From Pseudomonas sp. URIL14HWK12:I12 (GTDB taxonomy: Bacteria; Pseudomonadota; Gammaproteobacteria; Pseudomonadales; Pseudomonadaceae): 64,000 nucleotides of DNA. The position numbers and the translations under genes were made by a program. The stretch lies in assembly GCF_003097135.1 (NCBI RefSeq), contig NZ_QEQL01000005.1, forward strand, positions 1-64,000, read 5' to 3'. Below are positions 53,111 to 64,000 of this stretch, one piece after another (within the stretch, counting starts at the first letter, position 1; every line of letters begins with the position of its first letter). The notes beneath the pieces are model-generated. The model was not told the origin of the DNA. It saw only the letters and a list, made by a program, of their open reading frames with translations, and did no database searches.

Positions 53111-54464
53111 CCTGGCGCGGCTTGACCCATTTGTACCAGGCAATGCCTAGCAGGTACATCCACACTACCCCGGCCACCAATGCCGGGCGTGACTCCTCGA
53201 AATACCCCAACACGCCGAAGATGAACACCATGAAGGCGATCGCCAGGGCGGGCGCCACCGGCCACAACGGCACCGCGAATTTCAGCGCGGCCACATCCTG
53301 CGCATTCATGCGCCGGCGCAAGATGAATTGCGACAACAGAATCATCAACCACACCCAAACGGTGGCGAAGGTGGCCAGTGCCGCGATCAACTCGAAGGCA
53401 TTCTTGGGGATCAGGTAGTTCAGCACTACACCGACCCCCAGCGCCACGGCCATGACCAGCACGGTGAGCCACGGCACGCCGTTGCGCGACACCTGCGCGA
53501 AAGCACGGGGGGCGTGGCCCTTGAGCGCCAGGCTGTAAAGCATGCGCCCGGCGCCGAACACGTCACTGTTGATCGCCGACAAGGCGGCCGTGATCACCAC
53601 CACATTGAGGATGGCTGCCGCTGAGGTGACCCCCAGCTTGTCGAAAATCAGCACAAAGGGGCTGCCCTGGCTGCCGATCTGCGGCCATGGGAAGATCGCC
53701 ATCAGCACCAGCAAGGTCAACACGTAGAACAGCAGGATACGCAACGGCACCGCATTGATCGCCCGCGGCAGCGTGCGTTCGGGGTCCTTGGCTTCGCTGG
53801 CGGTGACACCGATGATCTCGATACCGCCGAAAGCGAACACCACCACCGCCAGCGATGCGATCAACCCACTGGCGCCGTTGGCGAAGAAGCCGCCGTTTTC
53901 CCAGAGATTGACCACCCCCGTTCCCGTTTGCGCCTGGCCCAGGCCGAAGGCCATGATCCACAAGCCGCCCAGGATCATCGCTACGATAGCGCCGACCTTG
54001 ACGATCGACAGCCAGAATTCCAGCTCACCGAATACCTTGACGGTGCATAGATTCAGCGCGCCGATCAGGCAGATGACCGACAGCACCCAGACCCACTGCG
54101 GGACGTCGGGAAACCAGAAGCCCATATAGATGCCGAACGCGGTGACGTCTGCCAGGCAGACGATGACCATTTCGAACGCGTAGGTCCAGCCGGTGGAGAA
54201 GCCGGCGAACGGCCCCATGGCCTGGGTGGCGTAATCACCGAAAGACTCAGGTTCTGCGCGGCGCAGGGCCATTTCGCCCAACGCCCGCATGACCATATAA
54301 ACGGCAGCACCGGCGATCAGGTAGGCCAGCAGCACCGATGGCCCGGCTTTCTGGATGGCCGAGGCCGAACCGTAGAACAGGCCGGTGCCGATGGCCGACC
54401 CCAACGCGATGAAACGGATATGACGAGCGCTCAGCCCTCGTTTCAATCCTGGCTGTGTACTCAT
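53091..54464 (-). CDS. Amino-acid permease (AAT family, HutT/ProY-like)
   Basis: 457 residues from ATG 54464 (AGGAG about 10 bp upstream; a TTG three codons earlier is less likely). Twelve membrane segments; [19 protein letters not shown] and [23 protein letters not shown] are typical of the AAT family of histidine/proline/aromatic permeases. It lies 71 bp downstream of hutH in the same direction, so histidine import is the likely role. Convergent with the hydroxyproline dehydrogenase. Confidence 0.87.
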   Translation of the reverse strand: MSTQPGLKRGLSARHIRFIALGSAIGTGLFYGSASAIQKAGPSVLLAYLIAGAAVYMVMRALGEMALRRAEPESFGDYATQAMGPFAGFSTGWTYAFEMVIVCLADVTAFGIYMGFWFPDVPQWVWVLSVICLIGALNLCTVKVFGELEFWLSIVKVGAIVAMILGGLWIMAFGLGQAQTGTGVVNLWENGGFFANGASGLIASLAVVVFAFGGIEIIGVTASEAKDPERTLPRAINAVPLRILLFYVLTLLVLMAIFPWPQIGSQGSPFVLIFDKLGVTSAAAILNVVVITAALSAINSDVFGAGRMLYSLALKGHAPRAFAQVSRNGVPWLTVLVMAVALGVGVVLNYLIPKNAFELIAALATFATVWVWLMILLSQFILRRRMNAQDVAALKFAVPLWPVAPALAIAFMVFIFGVLGYFEESRPALVAGVVWMYLLGIAWYKWVKPRQVRSDQP

Positions 54465-54535
54465 TGCAGGCAATCTCCTCTTAGTGCTTGTATTTTAAGA
54501 GGAAGCCGCTCCTTCACAGAAGCGGCAGATTGCAT

Positions 54536-56068
54536 TTACAGGCTCGGCAGCAGTGCGCCAGGGATCAACGAGTTGAGGCAGCCACTGGCCAACAAGGTAC
54601 TGGCGGCTTCGATATCTGGCGCGAAAAAACGGTCTTCCTGGTAATACGGCACCTGCGCCCGCAGCAGCGCACGGGCCTGTTCAAGCTTGGGTGAAGCCTT
54701 CAGCCCCTGGCGGAAGTCCAGGCCCTGGCAGGCGCCGAGCCATTCGATGGCGACGATCCCCCGCACGTTTTCGGCCATCGCCCAAAGCCGCTTGCCGGCG
54801 TTGGGCGCCATCGACACGTGGTCTTCCTGGTTGGCCGAGGTGGGCAGGCTGTCCACGCTGGCCGGGTGGGCCAGGGCCTTGTTGTCGCTGGCCAGCGCTG
54901 CAGCGGTGACCTGAGCGATCATGAACCCCGAGTTGACCCCGCCGTTTTCCACCAGAAAAGGCGGCAGTTGCGACATGTGCCGGTCCATCATCAAAGAGAT
55001 ACGCCGCTCCGACAGCGCACCGATCTCCGCAATGGCCAAAGCCAGGTTATCGGCAGCCATGGCCACGGGCTCTGCGTGGAAGTTGCCTCCGGAAATCACA
55101 TCGCCCTGTTCAGCGAACACCAGCGGGTTGTCGGACACCGCGTTGGCCTCCACCACCAGTACTTCGGCCGCTTGGCGCAACTGGGTGAGGCAGGCGCCCA
55201 TCACCTGCGGCTGGCAACGCAACGAGTAAGGGTCTTGCACCTTGTCACAGTTGGCATGGGAGTTGGCGACTTCGCTGCCCTCGGTGAGCAGGTCGCGGTA
55301 GGCAGCGGCGGCGTCGATCTGACCGCGCTGGCCGCGCGCAGCGTGGATACGCGCATCGAACGGGGCCCGCGAACCCAGCATCGCTTCTACGCTCAGGCCA
55401 CCGCACACGGTAGCGGCTGCATAGAGGTCTTCGGCCTCGAACAACCCACGCAACGCATAGGCCGTAGAAACCTGGGTGCCATTGAGCAGGGCCAGGCCTT
55501 CCTTGGCTGCCAGCGTCAGTGGTGCCAGCCCGGCCACAGCGAGGGCCTCGGTGGCCGCCAGCCATTGCCCTTTGTAGCGGGCCTTGCCCTCGCCCAGCAG
55601 CACCAGCGACATGTGCGCCAGTGGCGCCAGGTCGCCCGAGGCACCTACCGACCCCTTGAGTGGTATGTGTGGGTACACACCAGCATTGAGCAAAGCCAGC
55701 AACGCGTCGATCACCACGGGGCGGATGCCAGAAAAACCGCGCGCCAGGCTGTTGATTTTCAGCAGCATGATCAACCCGACCATGGCGTCGTCCAGCGGCT
55801 CGCCAACCCCGGCGGCATGAGACAACACCAGTGACCGCTGAAGCTTCTCTAGGTCAGCGGCGGCGATGCGCGTGGAAGCCAGCAGGCCGAAGCCGGTGTT
55901 GATGCCATAGGCGGTGCGGCCCTCGGCGACGATGGCTTCGACGCAGGCGACGCTGACCGCGATGCCTGAGGCAGCGCTGGAATCCAAGGTGACCGGCGAC
56001 GGGTTGAGGTAGAACGCGCGCAGCTGGGCAAGGGTTAGCGTTCCGGGGATGAGATTCAGCGCGGTCAT
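54536..56068 (-). CDS. hutH: Histidine ammonia-lyase
   Basis: 510 residues, the normal size. MIO prosthetic group forms from Ala143-Ser144-Gly145 in [22 protein letters not shown] near residue 54 carries the active-site Tyr. Deaminates histidine to urocanate. Only the permease gene is associated here; hutU, hutI, hutG, hutF and hutC are not in the window. A 14-bp palindrome ~140 bp upstream of the start could be its operator. Confidence 0.92.
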   Translation of the reverse strand: MTALNLIPGTLTLAQLRAFYLNPSPVTLDSSAASGIAVSVACVEAIVAEGRTAYGINTGFGLLASTRIAAADLEKLQRSLVLSHAAGVGEPLDDAMVGLIMLLKINSLARGFSGIRPVVIDALLALLNAGVYPHIPLKGSVGASGDLAPLAHMSLVLLGEGKARYKGQWLAATEALAVAGLAPLTLAAKEGLALLNGTQVSTAYALRGLFEAEDLYAAATVCGGLSVEAMLGSRAPFDARIHAARGQRGQIDAAAAYRDLLTEGSEVANSHANCDKVQDPYSLRCQPQVMGACLTQLRQAAEVLVVEANAVSDNPLVFAEQGDVISGGNFHAEPVAMAADNLALAIAEIGALSERRISLMMDRHMSQLPPFLVENGGVNSGFMIAQVTAAALASDNKALAHPASVDSLPTSANQEDHVSMAPNAGKRLWAMAENVRGIVAIEWLGACQGLDFRQGLKASPKLEQARALLRAQVPYYQEDRFFAPDIEAASTLLASGCLNSLIPGALLPSL

Positions 56069-56206
56069 GGCTCAGATTCCTTGATCGATCAGGGGGACGT
56101 AATGGGTACTGAGCTGCACGCCAGCGCAGCCAATGCACGAACGGGCAGGCACCGTTTGGCCGCGCCTTTTATGAGGGGAAGGCATGAAGAAGACCTTGTT
56201 GTTGTT

Positions 56207-56220
56207 AATGTATATACATT
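56207..56220. promoter_or_regulatory. Perfect palindrome upstream of hutH, candidate HutC-type operator
   Basis: AATGTATATACATT is identical on both strands. HutC and other GntR-family repressors of histidine use bind TGTATA-type palindromes, so this fits hut control. Binding not shown. Confidence 0.6.
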
Positions 56221-56443
56221 TACAGTCAATAGAGCTTTTGTCAACGGCTCGATGGCCTGCCGCGCGCAGGGCCAAGCGCACCGGTGCACGCGCAGAGGCT
56301 TAGCAGGTAGGGCTATAAGCTGGCGAGAAGGGATCAACAGCACGACGGGGTGCAACGCATAGATCAGAAGGTGCGTGGGCATGCGCCGGCTGGCGGAAGG
56401 GGCAGGCTTGGAGAGTGAGAGGAGTACTGAAAACGCAGAAACG

Positions 56444-56467
56444 AAAAAAGAGGCCGAAGCCTCTTTT
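56444..56467 (-). terminator. Rho-independent terminator of the tRNA-Glu/tRNA-Gly cluster
   Basis: AAAAGAGGC (56446-56454) and GCCTCTTTT (56459-56467) with a CGAA loop. On the minus strand the stem is followed by a T run and lies 10 bp after the last tRNA. Confidence 0.88.
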
Positions 56468-56476
56468 CTCTTGATT

Positions 56477-56552
<76 letters not shown>

Positions 56553-56558
56553 AAAATA

Positions 56559-56634
56559 TGGCGTCCCCTAGGGGACTCGAACCCCTGTTACCGCCGTGAA
56601 AGGGCGGTGTCCTAGGCCACTAGACGAAGGGGAC
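56559..56634 (-). tRNA. tRNA-Glu (TTC)
   Basis: 76 nt with encoded CCA. Acceptor GTCCCCT pairs with AGGGGAC, anticodon loop CTTTCAC gives TTC. It is 6 bp upstream of tRNA-Gly in the same transcript. Confidence 0.97.
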
Positions 56635-56731
56635 GTAAAGCCCCGAAACACCTAAGTGTTTCAGCCTCCGAAGATAACAGCCAGTTGCCTTCGGGTTTTA
56701 CTCGCCCCGCTTTCGCGTGACGTTTGTAAAC

Positions 56732-56807
<76 letters not shown>

Positions 56808-56813
56808 AAAACA

Positions 56814-56889
56814 TGGCGTCCCCTAGGGGACTCGAACCCCTGTTACCGCCGTGAAAGGGCGGTGTCCTAGGCCACTAGACGAAGGGGAC
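56814..56889 (-). tRNA. tRNA-Glu (TTC), second copy
   Basis: 76 nt with encoded CCA, identical to the copy at 56559-56634. First tRNA in the Glu-Gly-Glu-Gly array. Confidence 0.97.
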
Positions 56890-57154
56890 AGGCTACAACT
56901 TTCACTACCTGCCGCGCTTCGCTGTGTGCTTTGCGCTGCAAGTGGCGCGCATTCTATGGGGGCTTTGCATAGGCGTCAACCCCCGCTTGGAAATTTATTT
57001 AAATCAATAACTTCGCCCCCCAACAGGGTCGTCGTCACAAGGCGGGGCTTCCCTGGTATTGGGCGGGGTGGCAACCGCCCGATACGGCGCCTCTGGGCTA
57101 TCGAAACGAAGTAACCCGCCACTGACGTGCAACCCGGATCGCCGAAAAGATCCT

Positions 57155-58321
57155 TCACTCGGCCCGCAGGGCAAGGGCGTGGCGCTGCCTGCGCTGCATG
57201 CGCCAGGCGATAACGACGAACAGCCCGGCCGACGCAGCCAACGTCCAGGGCAGGCCGTGTTGCCCTACCCCCATGGCGGCACCACTGGCCAAGGGCCCCA
57301 ATACGCTACCTATCCCCCAGATCAGCCCGGCACTGGCGTTGGCGGTCACCAAATCCGCGCCCTCGAAACGCTCGCCGATCAATACGATCGCCAAGGTGTA
57401 GACCCCTCCTGCCACCGCCCCCAGCACGATCAGGGCGGGCCATAACCACGGCCCACTGCCCATCAGCCACGGCAAAGCAGCCCCGATCACCACCATCAGC
57501 AGGCCGCAGGCCAGGTACAGGCGGGGCCGGTCGCTGCGGTCGGCGAGCCAGCCCAGCGGCAGTTGGCAGGCGGCGTCGCCCGCCAGGATCACACTGCTGG
57601 TCAGCGCAGCCAACCCCAGGCTGAACCCCAGCGCCGCGGCGTAGACTGGAAACATCGCTAGCACGACGCTATCGAAGAAGCTGAACAGCAACACCCCCAT
57701 GCACAAGGCCGGTGCCACCTTGACGAAACCCAGCACGGAGAAGCCGCGCCCCTGCTGTTCGCGCAGTGCTGGAGTGGCAGGCATCACCCAACCGATAAGT
57801 GCAAGACCCAACGCCAGGCTGGCCAGCACCAGCAGGCTCACCCAAGGCCCCTCGGCGCCCAGCCAGGCCACCGACGCCGGGCCGAGCATCTGGCAGGCGG
57901 TAAAGCAAGTGGCATACAGTGCGACCAACCGGCCCCGAGCGTCGACCGGGCTCATTTCATTGACCCAGGACTCGCCGAGGATGATCACCACACCCATGCC
58001 CACCCCCATCAGCGCCCGGGCGGCCCCAAGCGCCCAGGGTGAAGCGGCCAGGGGCTCGATGGCGGCGACGCTGGCCGCGCACAGGCCTAGCGCCAAGAGG
58101 TAGAGCCCACGCCGGGTAAACCGCCGGCACAACCCTTCGATCATGAACGCCGACACCATCATGCCAACCGCCGGCATGGCCGCCAGCAGGCCGATCAACA
58201 GGGTCGGGGCCTGCATCTGGTACATGCGCAAGGCGACCACCGGCAGCGTTGCGCCCATGCCAAGGCCCACCACCGAAACCGCGAAAATCAGCACCGCCAG
58301 CACTGCCCTGTTGCTGCCCAT
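57155..58321 (-). CDS. MFS transporter (YcaD-like)
   Basis: 388 residues, about 12 membrane segments. AVSVVGLGMGATLPVVALRM, ALMGVGMGVVIILGESWVNE and GWLADRSDRPRLYLACG fit the compact drug-resistance/YcaD-like branch of the MFS. Divergent from the sugar-porter gene and not linked to an enzyme, so substrate is unknown. Confidence 0.85.
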   Translation of the reverse strand: MGSNRAVLAVLIFAVSVVGLGMGATLPVVALRMYQMQAPTLLIGLLAAMPAVGMMVSAFMIEGLCRRFTRRGLYLLALGLCAASVAAIEPLAASPWALGAARALMGVGMGVVIILGESWVNEMSPVDARGRLVALYATCFTACQMLGPASVAWLGAEGPWVSLLVLASLALGLALIGWVMPATPALREQQGRGFSVLGFVKVAPALCMGVLLFSFFDSVVLAMFPVYAAALGFSLGLAALTSSVILAGDAACQLPLGWLADRSDRPRLYLACGLLMVVIGAALPWLMGSGPWLWPALIVLGAVAGGVYTLAIVLIGERFEGADLVTANASAGLIWGIGSVLGPLASGAAMGVGQHGLPWTLAASAGLFVVIAWRMQRRQRHALALRAE

Positions 58322-58539
58322 AGCTCAACCTTCAGCCTCTGAATACGTAGCCGGCGATGATTGCACATTTACAGCACAAAGCCTTGGCTGCTGCCTCTCT
58401 GAAGTGGAACTCCCTCGACACACATTGTCATAAATTTCTACGCCAAGCGTCTGTTCCGCACTGTTCAGCGGCCCCAGGCCTCGGCCCGGGACTGCGGACG
58501 CTTGGCCAGCCCATCGTTTTCCGCTACAGGACCCTCAGC

Positions 58540-59955
58540 ATGCAAGACTCCATCGCTATGGCCGGCACGGCCGAGCGCGCGCAACCCAGCCCTCGACGTC
58601 TGATTTTCATGACCGTGCTGGTCGCCACCATGGGTGCCCTGGCTTTTGGCTACGACACTGGCATCATCGCAGGTGCCCTTCCCTTCATGACCCTGCCCAT
58701 CGATCAGGGTGGGTTGGGCCTGAATGCCTTCACCGAGGGGTTGATCACCTCTTCGCTGATCGTAGGCGCTGCCATCGGTTCGCTGGCCAGCGGCTATATC
58801 TCCGACCGATTCGGCCGGCGCAGCACATTGCGCTCGCTGGCTGTGCTGTTCGTGCTCGGCGCATTGGGTACAGCCGTTGCGCCGAACGTAAGCGTGATGA
58901 CAGCGATGCGTTTCGTGCTTGGCCTGGCGGTGGGAGGCGGCTCGGCAACGGTGCCGGTGTTCATCGCCGAAATCGCCGGCCCCAAGCGCCGCGGGCGGTT
59001 GGTAAGCCGTAACGAACTGATGATCGTCACCGGCCAGTTGCTGGCCTACATGCTCAGCGCTTTGCTGGCATGGGCACTGCAGCGCAATGATATCTGGCGC
59101 TACATGCTGGCCATTGCAATGGTGCCGGGCATCTTGCTGTTCGTGGGAACCTTTCTGGTCCCTACCTCGCCGCGCTGGCTCGCCGCCAAAGGCCGGATCG
59201 ATGAAGCCGAAGCGGTGCTCAAGCGCCTGCGCGACACGCCCGAGGAGGCTCATCAGGAAGCACTGGAGCTGGGCGACCACGCGCGCGCTGCCAGGAAGCA
59301 CCCCCCCCTGGGCGAACTGTTGCGCCAGCGCTGGGTGATCAAGCTGCTGTTGATCGGTGTGGGGCTTGGTTTCGTGATTCAGTTCACTGGGGTCAATGCA
59401 TTCATGTACTACACCCCGATCATCCTCAAGAGCACCGGCCTGGGTACTCATGCGGCTCTGACGGCGACCATCGGCAACGGTGTGGTGTCGGTAATCGCTA
59501 CGGTGCTGGGTATCTGGGCGATTGGCCGGGTCGGCCGGCGCACGTTGCTGATGGGCGGCCTTTGCGTGGTGATCGTGGCACAGTTGGCATTGGGAACGGT
59601 GCTGTCGATGCTGCCTAACAGCTTGCTGCAAAGCTACCTTGCACTGACCTGCATCCTGGTCTTCCTGCTGTTCATGCAGATGTGCATCTCACCGGTGTAC
59701 TGGCTGCTGATGTCGGAGCTGTTCCCCAATCAGGTGCGGGGCGTGCTCACGGGCGCGGCGGTATCAATGCAATGGGTGTCCAATGCACTGGTCGCATTTG
59801 CCTTCCCGATGGCGCTGGAGTGGATCGGCAACGCCACTTTCTATGTGTTCGCTGTACTGAACCTGGGCTCGCTTTGCTTCGTCGCACTGTGCCTGCCGGA
59901 AACGAAGGGCAAGAGCCTTGAGGAAATTGAACGCCATTTGAAGAAGGCGCTCTAG
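58540..59955 (+). CDS. MFS sugar porter (SP family)
   Basis: 471 residues from ATG 58540; the open frame continues 61 codons upstream without a ribosome-binding site. Sugar-porter signatures are present: GYDTGIIAGALPF, GYISDRFGRRS, VPTSPRWLAAKGR and the C-terminal LPETKGKSLEEIE. It imports a sugar, polyol or related compound with protons. No catabolic gene is adjacent. Confidence 0.88.
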   Translation: MQDSIAMAGTAERAQPSPRRLIFMTVLVATMGALAFGYDTGIIAGALPFMTLPIDQGGLGLNAFTEGLITSSLIVGAAIGSLASGYISDRFGRRSTLRSLAVLFVLGALGTAVAPNVSVMTAMRFVLGLAVGGGSATVPVFIAEIAGPKRRGRLVSRNELMIVTGQLLAYMLSALLAWALQRNDIWRYMLAIAMVPGILLFVGTFLVPTSPRWLAAKGRIDEAEAVLKRLRDTPEEAHQEALELGDHARAARKHPPLGELLRQRWVIKLLLIGVGLGFVIQFTGVNAFMYYTPIILKSTGLGTHAALTATIGNGVVSVIATVLGIWAIGRVGRRTLLMGGLCVVIVAQLALGTVLSMLPNSLLQSYLALTCILVFLLFMQMCISPVYWLLMSELFPNQVRGVLTGAAVSMQWVSNALVAFAFPMALEWIGNATFYVFAVLNLGSLCFVALCLPETKGKSLEEIERHLKKAL

Positions 59956-60021
59956 CCCCAGGCTCAGGCAGGTGAGGCCCCTCACCTGCCCAAGGCCTGC
60001 GGCCACCGCAGAAGGCACCCG

Positions 60022-61065
60022 TCAGAGGGCGTCGATCAGCGCTTGGTTCTGCTCGGGAGTACCGATGCTGATACGCAGGAACTGGTTGATGCGCTGTTGC
60101 TTGAAGTGACGAACGATCACCCCCTTTTCCCTGACTTTAGCCGCGATCTCGGCCGCATCCCGCTCGGAGTGGCGAGCGAACACAAAGTTGGCCGCTGACG
60201 GCAGCACGTCGAACCCACGGGCGCGCAGCTGCTCGCTCAGTGCTTCGCGGCTGTCGATCACGGCCTGGCGGGTCTGGTCGAACCAGGCGCGGTCGTCGAA
60301 GGCCACTGCCGCACCAGCGATGGCAATACGGTCGACCGGGTAGGAGTTGAAGCTGTTCTTGACGCGGTCCAGCGCCTCGATGAGGTCGGGGTGGCCTACT
60401 GCGATGCCCACTCGCAGGCCCGCCAGCGAACGCGACTTGGACAGGGTCTGGGTCACCAGCAGGTTCGGGTACCGCCCTACCAGGGCGATGGCCGATTCGC
60501 CGCCGAAATCGATGTACGCCTCGTCCACCACCACGACCGAATCGGGGCTGTTCTGCACGATGCGCTCTACCGCCTCCAACGCCAACAGGCAGCCCGTCGG
60601 TGCATTGGGGTTGGGGAAAATGATCCCGCCATTGGGGCGAGCGTAGTCTTCGATGCGGATCTGGAAGTGCTCGTCGAGCGGCACCTGTTCGTGGGCGATG
60701 CCGTAGAGGCCGCAGTAGACAGGGTAGAAGCTATAGCTGATGTCTGGAAACAGCAGCGGCAGGCGCTGCTGGAACAGGCCATGGAAGATGTGCGCCAGCA
60801 CTTCGTCCGAGCCGTTGCCGACGAACACCTGGCCCGGCGTGATGCCATAGAAATCAGCTACGGAACGCTTGAGGCGATCGCTGTTGGGGTCCGGGTAAAG
60901 GCGTAGGTTGTCGCCCACCTCGGCTGCCATCGCAGCCAACGCCTTGGGTGACGGCCCGTAGGGGTTTTCGTTGGTGTTGAGCTTGACCAGGTTGGTCAGC
61001 TTGGGTTGCTCGCCTGGCACGTAGGGGTCCAGGGTCTTGACGAACGGGCTCCAGAACTTGCTCAT
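60022..61065 (-). CDS. hisC: Histidinol-phosphate aminotransferase
   Basis: 347 residues. PLP-fold type [16 protein letters not shown] near the start, [22 protein letters not shown] and the PLP Lys in [14 protein letters not shown]. Transfers an amino group to imidazole-acetol phosphate in histidine synthesis. Its ATG lies 3 bp after the hisD stop, so hisG-hisD-hisC form one operon. Confidence 0.94.
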   Translation of the reverse strand: MSKFWSPFVKTLDPYVPGEQPKLTNLVKLNTNENPYGPSPKALAAMAAEVGDNLRLYPDPNSDRLKRSVADFYGITPGQVFVGNGSDEVLAHIFHGLFQQRLPLLFPDISYSFYPVYCGLYGIAHEQVPLDEHFQIRIEDYARPNGGIIFPNPNAPTGCLLALEAVERIVQNSPDSVVVVDEAYIDFGGESAIALVGRYPNLLVTQTLSKSRSLAGLRVGIAVGHPDLIEALDRVKNSFNSYPVDRIAIAGAAVAFDDRAWFDQTRQAVIDSREALSEQLRARGFDVLPSAANFVFARHSERDAAEIAAKVREKGVIVRHFKQQRINQFLRISIGTPEQNQALIDAL

Positions 61066-61068
61066 GGG

Positions 61069-62388
61069 TTACTCCCCCTGGTCCAGAATGCGGTACTCGG
61101 CGCTGCGGGCATGCGCACTGAGCGATTCGCCACGGGCCAGCACCGAGGCGGTCTTGCCGAGTTCGGATGCGCCGCTGGGCGAGCAGAAGATGATCGAAGA
61201 ACGCTTCTGGAAGTCGTAGACCCCCAGCGGCGAGGAGAACCGCGCGGTGCCCGACGTGGGTAGCACATGGTTGGGGCCAGCGCAGTAGTCGCCGAGCGCT
61301 TCGCTGGTGTGGCGGCCCATGAAGATGGCGCCGGCATGGCGAATCGAAGGCAACCACGCCTCGGGGTCAGCCACAGAAAGCTCCAGGTGCTCGGGCGCGA
61401 TACGGTTGCTGACTTCGATCGCCTGCGCCATGTCGGCCACTTTGATCAGGGCACCACGGCCCTCCAGCGAGGTACGGATGATCGGCGCACGCTCCATGGT
61501 CGGCAGTAGTTTGTCGATGCTGGCCGCTACCGCATCGAGGAATGCGCCGTCCGGGCTTACCAGGATCGCTTGGGCATCCTCATCGTGCTCGGCCTGGGAG
61601 AACAGGTCCATGGCGATCCAGTCTGGGTCGGTGCCGCCGTCACAGACCACCAGGATCTCCGACGGGCCGGCGATCATGTCGATGCCGACCTGGCCAAACA
61701 CATGGCGCTTGGCGGTGGCGACGTAGATGTTGCCCGGGCCGACGACCTTGTCGACCTTCGGCACGCTCTCGGTTCCATAAGCCAGCGCTGCCACGGCTTG
61801 CGCACCGCCAATGGTGAACACGCGGTCTACCCCGGCAATGCAGGCGGCTGCCAGTACCAGTTCGTTGACCTCGCCACGGGGGGTGGGCACCACCATCACC
61901 ACTTCGGCCACGCCGGCCACCTTGGCCGGGATGGCATTCATCAGCACCGAGGACGGATAGGAGGCCTTGCCTCCCGGCACGTAGAGACCGGCGCGGTCGA
62001 GCGGCGTGACTTTCTGGCCCAGCACGGTCCCGTCAGCTTCGGTGTAGCTCCAGGAATCCTGCTTCTGCTGCTCGTGGTAAGCGCGCACACGCTCGGCGGC
62101 TGTCTGCAGCGCCTGGCGCTGGGCGGGTGTGATGCGCTCAAGCGCCTGCTCCAACCGCGCCCGCGGCAGGATCAGATCGGCCATGGCAGTGGCCTGCACA
62201 CCGTCGAAGCGCTGGGTGAATTCCACCAGCGCCTGATCACCGCGCTCGCGCACGGCTTTTATGATGTCCAGCACGCGCTGGTTGACCGCGTCGTCCGACA
62301 CGCTTTCCCAGCTCAGCAAATGGTCCAGATGTCGGGCAAAATCCGGATCAAGGGCGTCGAGTCGGCGTATGGCGGTTGCAGCGGTCAT
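61069..62388 (-). CDS. hisD: Histidinol dehydrogenase
   Basis: 439 residues. Family signatures [15 protein letters not shown] and [27 protein letters not shown] in the zinc-binding core. Oxidises L-histidinol to histidine in two NAD+-dependent steps. 129 bp after hisG, immediately before hisC. Confidence 0.95.
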   Translation of the reverse strand: MTAATAIRRLDALDPDFARHLDHLLSWESVSDDAVNQRVLDIIKAVRERGDQALVEFTQRFDGVQATAMADLILPRARLEQALERITPAQRQALQTAAERVRAYHEQQKQDSWSYTEADGTVLGQKVTPLDRAGLYVPGGKASYPSSVLMNAIPAKVAGVAEVVMVVPTPRGEVNELVLAAACIAGVDRVFTIGGAQAVAALAYGTESVPKVDKVVGPGNIYVATAKRHVFGQVGIDMIAGPSEILVVCDGGTDPDWIAMDLFSQAEHDEDAQAILVSPDGAFLDAVAASIDKLLPTMERAPIIRTSLEGRGALIKVADMAQAIEVSNRIAPEHLELSVADPEAWLPSIRHAGAIFMGRHTSEALGDYCAGPNHVLPTSGTARFSSPLGVYDFQKRSSIIFCSPSGASELGKTASVLARGESLSAHARSAEYRILDQGE

Positions 62389-62517
62389 GGCAAGCCTCTG
62401 TTTTGGCGGTTATACGGGGTTCTTAATCTATCAGCACCGCGCGCCGGTGGCGGGGAATTTCCGCCAATGGCGCCGATAGCGAGTTGCGTGCAGCGGGCGC
62501 CGCGCGCAGGGGAAGTG

Positions 62518-63153
62518 TCAGTCGCGGTGTCGCGACTCGACGGCATGGCGCAAGGTGTCGATCAGCGCCTGGATGCGGGCGTGCTGCATCTTCATCGATG
62601 CCTTGTTGACGATCAGCCGCGAGCTGATATGAGCGATCAGCTCCTGAGGCTCAAGTCCATTGGCACGCAGCGTGTTGCCGGTGTCGACCACGTCGATGAT
62701 CTTGTCGGCCAGGCCCACCAGCGGCGCCAGCTCCATCGAGCCGTATAGCTTGATGATATCGACCTGCCGGCCTTGCTCTGCATAGTAGCGCTTGGCGACA
62801 TTGACGAACTTGGTGGCGATGCGCAGCCGGCCTTTTGGCGCAGCGGCACCCACGGCACCGGCAGTCATCAACTTGCAGCAGGCGATGCGCAGGTCCAGCG
62901 GCTCGTAGATACCCTGGCCACCGAACTCCATCAGCACATCCTTGCCCGCCACCCCCAGGTCGGCAGCGCCCTGCTCGACGTAGGTAGGCACGTCGGTGGC
63001 CCGTACGATCAGCAGGCGAACGCCATCATCGCTGGTGGGGATGATCAGCTTGCGGCTCTTGTCAGGGTTTTCGGTGGGCACGATGCCCGCCTCGGCCAGC
63101 AGCGGCAGGGTGTCGTCGAGGATGCGGCCCTTGGACAACGCGATGGTCAGCAT
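62518..63153 (-). CDS. hisG: ATP phosphoribosyltransferase, short form
   Basis: 211 residues, the short HisG(S) form that lacks the C-terminal regulatory domain and needs HisZ as partner. [18 protein letters not shown] at the start and [17 protein letters not shown] are characteristic. First step of histidine synthesis. hisZ is not in the window. Confidence 0.95.
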   Translation of the reverse strand: MLTIALSKGRILDDTLPLLAEAGIVPTENPDKSRKLIIPTSDDGVRLLIVRATDVPTYVEQGAADLGVAGKDVLMEFGGQGIYEPLDLRIACCKLMTAGAVGAAAPKGRLRIATKFVNVAKRYYAEQGRQVDIIKLYGSMELAPLVGLADKIIDVVDTGNTLRANGLEPQELIAHISSRLIVNKASMKMQHARIQALIDTLRHAVESRHRD

Positions 63154-63208
63154 GGGAAGGGGGATCCCTAATCAATCGGCCGGGCCAATGGGCCCGGCCA
63201 GGCTTCTA

Positions 63209-64000
<792 letters not shown>

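Larger units (their letters stand above)
56069..56476. other. 408-bp region upstream of hutH: promoter, operator-like palindrome and tRNA terminator
   Basis: No gene is supported. The part next to hutH (about 56160-56235) is AT-rich and holds the palindrome at 56207-56220. The middle is GC-rich without clear signals. The far end contains the terminator of the tRNA cluster at 56444-56467. Confidence 0.55.

Overview
The window looks like a chromosomal segment of a Pseudomonas of the P. putida group. This rests on protein recognition and gene order: a packed exbB-exbD-lpxK-trm112-kdsB-ptp-murB block beside comEC, a FadE-type acyl-CoA dehydrogenase with a PA2817-like gene, a hisG-hisD-hisC run next to murA, REP-like palindromes and high GC. 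No database was consulted. All functions are read from motifs and context.

Layout. 1-1350 is scar DNA: the end of an IS3-family element inserted at codon 12 of an unknown gene, then about 800 bp with no intact gene, including the 3' end of a tRNA-Gly-like sequence. 1350-6483 is a LysR regulator divergent from a short-chain dehydrogenase, an MFS transporter and a split (two-subunit) transketolase. 6674-9878 is a LuxR-type regulator, a nitrilase-superfamily amidohydrolase and an APC permease. 10089-11156 encodes a secreted protein with a C39-like Cys/His/Asp arrangement. 11309-18366 holds two LysR regulators, an HBM-type chemoreceptor, a CitMHS carboxylate transporter and an AtuA-like protein split in two. 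18389-23575 is a second LysR plus split-transketolase locus with a different dehydrogenase and transporter.

23735-29067 has a stand-alone cysteine desulfurase, a large HrpK/HrpF/NolX-like protein with three 133-residue repeats, and tRNA-Val, tRNA-Asp, tRNA-Asp. 29193-32932 is a polyamine module: PotF-like binding protein, cupin, PuuB-like oxidase and an NTF2-AraC regulator. 32941-45945 is conserved core: cell-wall and LPS precursor enzymes, ComEC, an ABC-2 exporter, a glutathione transferase and FadE. 47232-53110 is a trans-4-hydroxy-L-proline catabolic cluster. 53091-56068 pairs an amino-acid permease with hutH. 56477-56889 is a duplicated tRNA-Glu/tRNA-Gly unit carrying two copies of the tRNA-Gly(GCC) 3' end used as attB by ICEclc/PAGI-2-type elements. 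57155-59955 has two MFS transporters. 60022-64000 is hisC, hisD, hisG and the 3' part of murA.

The strongest candidate for something undescribed is the pair of related LysR plus split-transketolase loci. Both keep the regulator and both transketolase subunits but differ in dehydrogenase and transporter, and neither has a kinase or isomerase. This suggests two related pathways for non-phosphorylated sugars or sugar acids. The second is the repeat-bearing HrpK-like protein, which has no type III secretion genes nearby.
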